Assembly: GCA_027625915.1 (NCBI GenBank)
Contig: JANTQA010000070.1
Span: forward strand, 13,087,001-13,151,000
Length of the DNA stretch: 64,000 nucleotides
Source of the DNA: Anaeramoeba flamelloides
Lineage: Eukaryota > Metamonada > Anaeramoebidae
Direction of reading: 5' to 3'
In this document: piece by piece, positions 56,967 through 64,000 of the stretch
Position numbering within the stretch: the stretch's first letter is position 1
Layout of the letters: every line of letters starts with the position of its first letter
Made by a program: the position numbers and the translations under genes
The notes under the pieces: generated by a model
Database searches by the model: none
The model's input: the letters and a program-made list of their open reading frames with translations, nothing else
What the model was told of the DNA's origin: nothing

Positions 56967-59900
56967 TTTATTCACAATTTAATAAAAAAAATCTTTGATA
57001 AAAAAATAAAATTTATTTATCAACATTTTTTAAAAATAATTGCCTTTTGAAAAGTTATTTTTCGACAGGAGTTACCTTTGAACCCATCGTTAACGTACCA
57101 CCGTTTTTGGTTATTGTTTGAAAACTTGTTTGTGGAAAACTGTTTATATTCGAATTTACTTTTTGAAGGTAAAAGTTAAAAAAGGCAAAGTTTCAGACAA
57201 ATTCATGTTTGTCAATTTTGCATTTTTGAAATATCTGTGACGACTTTTTTCCTTTTTTACAGATTATTTAGTCACTTATTTTGTAAAACACAATTCACAA
57301 TTTTTTTTATCTTTTATTTATTATTTATTACCTGCCAGAATAACTCAAAGATCTTGTTTTGGATAAGTTTCAGATCGTTAAATAAATAATGTGAGTATTA
57401 ATTTTTTGGTTTTCTTTGAAAATAATAGTTTTTGAAGATCCCAAAATAATATAAATTATTTATCGACAATTATTTATCAAGAACACTATAGCTATCCTAA
57501 ATTCCGAACAAGTGTTTCACAATTTTGTATAATAAAACAAACTTAATGGTGCTTTTACAAATTTATATTCTGAGAGTTCATTCCTTTTAATTTTAGACCT
57601 ATTAGTCATACAAGGTCACAAACCAGATACTTTTTTCCAATTTTCAATGATCTCATTATTCAAATCAAATTTGTTTGAGAAAAAAAAAGCAACAATACGA
57701 TATTCTAAAAAAACTACCTTCACAAATAATTTGTAATACTCAAATAGAACCTAACCTTTTATCCATTTGAATCAAATACCCGAATTCTAACAGAACACTC
57801 TTTTATTGTATTTATGTGTTTTTCAAATTGCTTATTTTTTTGGGAGACATTATATGTACTTAATAAAATTAAGCACTATTTTTTTCAGATTAATATTTTT
57901 CAAAATTAAGTTCATAACTTAATTCCATTAACCACTGGGATAATTTTTTTTAGAATAAAAACACTCTCAGCTTTTGAATATCGAAAATATTTTTTGGAAT
58001 TAGTGTGCGCTTTTTTATTTTTTTTTTTTGAAAAATTGGGGTTGAGAAAAGTTTGAAATCAAAGAATAAGTTAATATATTAAATTAGAATGCTTTTCCAG
58101 AGAGTTTATCTTTTTAGTTTAACTTTTTTTTTAATTTTACCATTTAAAACTAAAAAAAACATTTGAAGACCAAATTAGTCCCTTTTGTGAAAAGAAAATT
58201 CACATAATTTAGAATTTGTTTTTGTAAATGAGTTAAAACAAGATAGTGTATCTAAAAATATACATAATTTCAAGTTCGAATTCAATGATTTTGGCAAAAC
58301 ATGTTTTCAGAAAAAGTTAAATTCAAACTTTATTTATTTTAATTTTATCATTTAGTTTTTTTAATTGTATTAATGGAAAGTATTTGATCAGTTTTTCATT
58401 TTTAGTATTTTTTGGGTCGTAGGGGCAAATTAAAGAATTGTTGGAAAACAAATTGTATTCAAAAATTAATATTTTTTTTTGAGAAATTAAGAATAAATTT
58501 GAATAATATGATTCTTTTTTCGAGAACAGACGCTTTTTTATTTTCTGGGGTTGGTTCACAAAATTTGGGATACTTTTTAAAGAAATAATAATGTAAAGTG
58601 TGTTACAAAAGTAAAACTCTAATTAAAAGAGAAACTTGAAAAAGAACAATAAACGAAAATAGCAAAATGTCTTTGCTCGACATCTTAAATTGAATGATTA
58701 ATGAAAAATTTTTTCCTTTTTAATTAAATATTGATTTTTTTGAGTTTTTTTCAAAGTAACCAAAAACAATGTTTTGGGTGAACTCAAAGTTCGTTTTTTT
58801 GAGAGGAATTTAAAGGAAGATAAAAATAAGGTTTAAATCCAAAATTAATTTGAGAAACTTTTTTAAAATCATAATAATTGATAATTTTAGCTTTACAGAG
58901 AACAATTGTTCTCCCCCAATATATTTTTCACTAAAGTTCTATTTTGGTATTTAGAGTGAAATCATGCTCTCCATCAATATTTTCGAACATTTTGTTTTAC
59001 AATGGAATTGTATTTAGAAAGATTTGAGAAATTACACAGAATTGAAATAACTCATCCCTATGTTTGTATGTTTTCTTGTTTTTTTTAATCAATCTATTTT
59101 TATTTGGGAAAAAAGTTGAAAAAACCAAAAAGTATTAAATTTAGGATAAATAGACAGAGAGAATTGGATTAAACTTCTCGAAATTGGTCACAATTATAGA
59201 AAAGATCCAGCAAGATAGCAACACTTATTTAACTAGTAAAGTAGTTCAAATGATTATTGTTTTGAAAAGAGTTTTCCTTTTATTTGATCTTGATCCCTGG
59301 AGTGTTTTTGTTGTTTTTGAGGGTTATAGGTTAAGCCCAAACTGACAGAAACATTTTTGATTTTACCCAATGGTACTTTTTAACAGTTAAAAATAATTCT
59401 TTTGGTAAAAAAATTAAAACCTGACAGAATAAAATCTTATGAGTGTTTGTTTTCTACTCTTTTGCCTCTTTAACTTTTATATATTCAGGAAAAAATAGAA
59501 ATTAAAGAGGATCAATCAAAGAGCGGGGTGGCTGAGGTGGTTAAAATTGTTTTGTAATTTGATTCGTAAAACTTTGAAACATTTTTCATTTTTAAAAACA
59601 AAATTAAACTTTTCAATTTATTCATGTTAGAATTTGTTCAAGAACTGTTTTTCCCAAATTGAATTTTAAAACAGATCGTTTTTAAAAGTCGTCTATGTTT
59701 TCTAAGAAATTTTAACTTTCGACCGACATTATAACAAACCCAAAAAAAAATTTTATTAATTTTTGGTTTGTTTTCTTTTTGGCAAATTGAATATCTCGAT
59801 TTTTGATGAACTATTTCTTTGGGATATATTTTTCTTATCAAATTTTAGTTAAGGTTGACAATTCCTAAAATTTGAAAAAACGGTGATCTTGTGTTTGGTG

Positions 59901-60408
59901 TTAGTGTATTGTTAATTTGGTTCATAGTATCTCTATATTTCAACTTACAGTGATCTAAAAAAACATTTTTCCATAATACAAACTGCTAGTTTTTTTTCTA
60001 CTTTCTATTTCAATACAGCAACAAATTAAGAACCCAACAAAATGGTGTTGAAAAAATTGACATTGGGAGTTAATTCCTTGTAGTTTTGACTGGATCTTAA
60101 ATTTGAAATTGAATTGGTTAAAAATTTTTCAGAATTTTTCAATATTTTTTTAAAATTTTTATTTTTTCTACTTCAAAAAGGATCCATAAAACTGACTTTT
60201 TTTTTAAGATAAGATTTTCAGTTTTGACCCTACATTTTTAGTATTTCTTTTTTTTATAAAAGACGTTTAAGAAACCAATACCAAGCTTATTAATTTTTAA
60301 TTGTAGGTTTCTTCAACCTTTTCGAGCTTGTGACCCCTTGAAAAAAGAAATACACCTTTACATTGAAATACACACTAAGTGAGATTACTCATTTTATTTG
60401 GACAAAAG
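56967..60408. other. Intergenic, no gene seen
   Basis: 3.4 kb of AT-rich DNA upstream of G-alpha. The single oddity is a G-rich patch at 59522-59541 resembling a tRNA A box. Frames at 58323 and 59638 are short and show no domain. Confidence 0.5.
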
Positions 60409-60585
60409 TACACCCAGTTACACTTTTAAGGCACAACCCCCAGTGAAATTGAAACCACAAAAAAAATCACATTTTAAGGTACCTTTTTCAGAGATTCTAG
60501 TAAAAATATTAGTGTGAAAAAAAATTTCAATTTTTTCTACCTAAATTTGAGATTTTTGTGCACTAAAAGCGAAATTGACTATATG
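60409..60585. repeat. Foldback element B5
   Basis: Left arm CACCCAGTTACACTTTTAAG then GCACAACCCCCAGTG; right arm ATTTTTGTGCACTAAAAGCG then AAATTGACTAT. The most diverged B copy. Confidence 0.6.
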
Positions 60586-63304
60586 AATACTATAATATGA
60601 CAAATCACAATAATTATTTAAAAAAATGTGATAAATGTCAAAATATCGTCATTAAAAAGTAATCGTGATATAATAGTTGATGGCTTTTTGGGCTAATTGA
60701 GAAATATTTTTAACAAAGTAAATTTCGTTTGATAAATAAAAAGATTATGTGAAAAAAAGTCATTCTTTGAAAAAATAAAAAAAAATAAAATTGATGAAAT
60801 TAAGGATCAGATCAAAGAGTTTTATTGAATTTTCCTTTGATTTCGTTGACAGATCCAGAGATTCTTTTGGATCAACAACAAAGCAAAAAAAAAGAAAAAA
60901 AAATATTTTCTTTTCAATTAATTATAGTATTGTAAATTTTATTGAATAAAAGAGCTTCTAAAACAACTAAACCTTCATGTCTTCATTAAAAAATACCTTC
61001 CGTTTCGGTTTCTTTCTTCTCTGACAGTTTAAAGGAAATGTATAACTTTCGAAAGGTTTTCACAACATGTCGTCATAGATTACCACAAATTATTTAGTTT
61101 TTATGGATATTTATTTTCTTCCCCTTATTCTTCTTACGGTATCTTTGTATTGGAAATAAAACATAACTAGAACTTTCAAGTTTTTTCTTTAATCAATCAC
61201 AAATAAGAAGAAAAATACTTTTTATTCTTTTTATGATTATTTAACATGTGAAGGTAACAATTCTATTTTAAAAAACATATCAAATTTATTCAAGTGTGCT
61301 ATTGAAATGGGTTATTATTAATTTGATCATAAAATTTATTTGAGATTTAATATTTTGTAAAAAAAAAAAATGAAAAGAAAAAAAATTTTTTTTCCACTAA
61401 AATAGTCTCATTCCTTTTAAAAAAAGTTTTTTTGTCTTTCAAAACTTTCAAACACTTGGAAACAATTCACAACACGTTAATACATTTTCAAACATTTTTA
61501 AAGGAGAAAAGTGGTATAAAAGTCTCAAGGCTTTGTAAAAATCACTAGATTTTTATTAAGGTGATATCAAAAAAATAATTTTACATTAAATTGTTAAAAT
61601 GTGAATATCGTGATAATATGGAATATCAAAATTTTATAATTTATAGTGATAAAGTAGGGCTAATTATAATTTTTTAATACTATCGCGATTTTATTGTTAA
61701 TAACATGAGTATATATATATTATAACCAATAACCCTGATTTTTTTTAAATAATATTAAAGACGAAACGGATTTTTCATAGATTTTACTAGAAATCACCCA
61801 AAAGTGAAATTTCATAAAAAAATAAAATACTTTTAATTATATAATTAACATATTAAAATTTTCATTCAACTTCCCCAAAAAACCGATCAAAGAAATAAAT
61901 CACCAATGACCCCAATTCATAAAGGTAAATTAATCAATTTCGGCTTCTATACACAAATAAATTGTTGAAATGCTACATGATTTAAAAATCTATTTGAGGG
62001 AGTTTGAATGAAAATTTTATTTCATTTATTTTGAAACTAATAGTATTTTGTAAATTTAACAATTTATTTTTCTAATCCAAAAATTCCAAAAATAAGAATG
62101 GATCGAATCTTTTTGACTAAAAATTTGTGGTAAAAAATAAAATCTTTTGTAAATAATGTATAATTTCTCAAAAGTTTATAATGTTTTGTTTTATCAAGCT
62201 CAACTAGTGTATACGTAGCAATACGTACTAACATCACATTTGTAAAAAATAAATGAATCTTTTGGTTTCTTGAATCAAAATTATTGTTGAATTTTTATTA
62301 ATTGGGATATTGGTTAACCACGATAGTTTTGACAAAATAAAACATCTCAAAAAAAAAAATAGTATAAAACCCTTTAAAAAAACCGAAAATATAAAGATTC
62401 AAAACTAAATTTATTCAGAAAATGTTTTTTATGTTGGCTTAATATGAATTGGAGATAAAAAATACAAAAATGTACCAAGAATTGACAAATAAATTAATTA
62501 TTCTCCAAATTTTTACACATTAATAAAATTATGATCTTAAACCTTGTGAGTTCTCATCGATTTTTCATCTGTAGTCATTCCAAATTTTTTGCTTAAATTT
62601 TTACAAATAAAAAGTTTATGTATTTTTATTTATTTAAATAAATAGAAAAGTAATTATCTCAATGTTATATAATAGTGAAAGAGTTTGAAAATTGGTATGA
62701 TTATTTTTAATTTTTTTTCGTTAAAAAAGTTTTCAAACATATTTAATCCCGAACAACTTCTAAATAGTAGGAGAAACTTATAACAGTGTTGTGAGACTTT
62801 AGAAATCTTTTCTATCCTTATCATCTAACACTTCTTTTTATTGAATTTTAGTAATATCTTTTTTTCCTCAAAAAAAAAGTTTATTTTTTTTATACTTTTT
62901 TAGTAAATCTTTTAATCAATATTTTTCGATATTCTTAATTTAGATACTGGTTTAACTAGTATTACTATTTCTCTCAACATATCCTATCAATTTATAAATA
63001 CAATCATTTACAAAGATAATTTTAGAAAACAACTAAAAAAAATAGTACACTTAATTAAAAATACCTAATGTATTTTACTAATTATATTAAACTAATCTGA
63101 AATAAACTAAATACCAGTCCAAAAGTTTATATACTCCTAAAATCAAAAATTGAGAAGATAAAATCCCAATTCATTGTATTTTTAAAATATAATATTTAAT
63201 CACGATTAATATATACAATAGGATGTTTTTTGATAATACAATTTTTATCCAAATAACGAAAAAAAAATTAATAAAACATAAAAATAAAAATTAATTTTTT
63301 TCAA
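60586..63304. other. Intergenic, no gene seen
   Basis: 2.7 kb of AT-rich DNA without a credible frame. Two stretches (~60600-60690 and ~61590-61700) share 'atcgtgata' phrases and may be a decayed repeat. Confidence 0.45.
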
Positions 63305-63650
63305 AATGATGAAACGAGCTGAATAAAAAATTGTATTAGTAATTTTGTTGAAATCTCACAAACAATTATTGATCAATTAAATTATAAGATACCATCTACA
63401 AAATTTTTTTGAGTTCTTCTATTTTTAAAAAGACAACTTTAATATAATATCAATTGTTGAAAAAAATTATTGAAGCTGATCTAACCAAAAAGGTTAATTA
63501 ATTCAAAAAATAAAATGAAAACAATAAACAAAAAACACAAAAAAACCTAAATTTTAAATATTTTGTAAAAATTAAAAATTTATTTCCAAATATAATGAAA
63601 GATGTATTATTATTCTTCTTTAAATTATTTTAACCGTGTGAAAAATTTGG
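63305..63650 (-). repeat. Dispersed repeat F4
   Basis: Reverse-oriented copy of F1/F2, closest to F3: 'caaacaattattgatcaattaaattataagatacc', 'atttatttccaaatataatgaaagatgta'. Confidence 0.55.
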
Positions 63651-63841
63651 TAATTAAGTTGTAATATATATTTTTTACAACTAAATTTGTCGACAACACA
63701 CACACAAACGCACATCAAGATATTGGAAAAAAAAAACAACTTAATAAATCAAATTGAATAATATCCAAAAAAAGATAAATAATAAAAATGTTTATTATTG
63801 ATTTCTTTGAAAATAAAAAATAGTAAAAAAAACAAGTTCTA

Positions 63842-64000
63842 TTACTTTTTTTTTTTTGTAATTCTTTTCCTAGTTTTTGGAGATGTATTTTTCATTTTTT
63901 TATTTTGTGATTTAATTTTTTTAGGAATTTGAATTTTGTTGGTTGATTGTTTTTTGACAACTTTTTCTTGGGTAATTGGCTTACCAATTAATTCAAGTTC
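63842..64000 (-). CDS. C-terminal end of a lysine-rich protein, cut by window edge
   Basis: The minus strand from the window end reads in one frame for 52 residues to TAA: ELELIGKPITQEKVVKKQST, then a K/N/Q/T-rich tail ending KRITKKKK. The rest of the gene lies beyond base 64000. The frame continuity, the GC content above its flank and the TAA stop support a real gene. The basic tail suggests binding to nucleic acid or a nuclear signal, but the family cannot be told from this piece; it could also be the last exon of a spliced gene. Confidence 0.6.
   Translation of the reverse strand, partial: ELELIGKPITQEKVVKKQSTNKIQIPKKIKSQNKKMKNTSPKTRKRITKKKK

Noticed and set aside
59522-59600. Complete tRNA gene
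   Set aside because: No B box, anticodon stem or acceptor 3' strand could be folded after the A-box-like patch.
1-64000. LTR retroelement, Polinton or other virus-like element
   Set aside because: No reverse transcriptase, integrase, capsid or polymerase motifs and no long direct terminal repeats were seen; all repeats found are short and non-coding.
1-64000. CRISPR array
   Set aside because: No regularly spaced short direct repeats with unique spacers; repeats here are palindromic, dispersed or microsatellites.

Overview
This window is nuclear DNA from an AT-rich, intron-bearing protist, most likely an amoeboid one. The evidence is eukaryotic ribosomal proteins (uS9, eL30), a heterotrimeric G-protein alpha subunit, a Rac/Cdc42-type GTPase, an RCC1-BTB protein, a plant-TTM-like uridine kinase/CYTH protein and a saposin/amoebapore-like secreted peptide. 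Coding exons are clearly richer in G+C than the flanks, which are runs of A and T. Stops are TAA in all but one gene, the code looks standard, and most introns start with GTAA. An Anaeramoeba-like or amoebozoan source is my inference; sequence alone does not fix it.

Layout. 0-2 kb: repeats. 2.0-3.2 kb (+): Stealth-family glycan phosphotransferase-like protein. 5.5-6.3 kb (-): three-exon uS9. 11 kb (-): eL30. 13.7-15.2 kb (-): coiled-coil protein resembling a bZIP factor. 18.3-20.2 kb (+): RCC1-BTB. 26.0-29.2 kb (+): two-exon saposin-like gene with a 2.9-kb intron. 33.4-35.5 kb (-): three-exon uridine kinase/CYTH protein with a 36-nt P-loop exon. 39.6-43.0 kb (-): six-exon dihydropyrimidinase. 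50.5-51.1 kb (+): Rho GTPase. 53.0-57.0 kb (-): five-exon G-alpha. The right edge cuts a lysine-rich gene on the minus strand. I reconstructed exon joins by hand; each multi-exon model joins in frame and restores a family motif.

The genes are unrelated housekeeping and signalling genes, each with its own start, with no operon-like grouping. The Rho GTPase and G-alpha are neighbouring signalling genes, but nothing ties them together functionally.

The rest of the window is dominated by short non-autonomous repeats: a ~390-430 bp terminal-inverted-repeat (TIR) family (A, 4 copies), foldback palindromes (B, 5 copies), modular hairpin arrays (C, 5 copies), another TIR family (D, 5 copies), and several further dispersed families (E-H, L-N, R, S). 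Many sit inside introns or right at promoters. They account for the unusually long introns of the saposin-like, G-alpha and dihydropyrimidinase genes. No tRNA, rRNA, CRISPR array, virus-like element or complete transposase was found.
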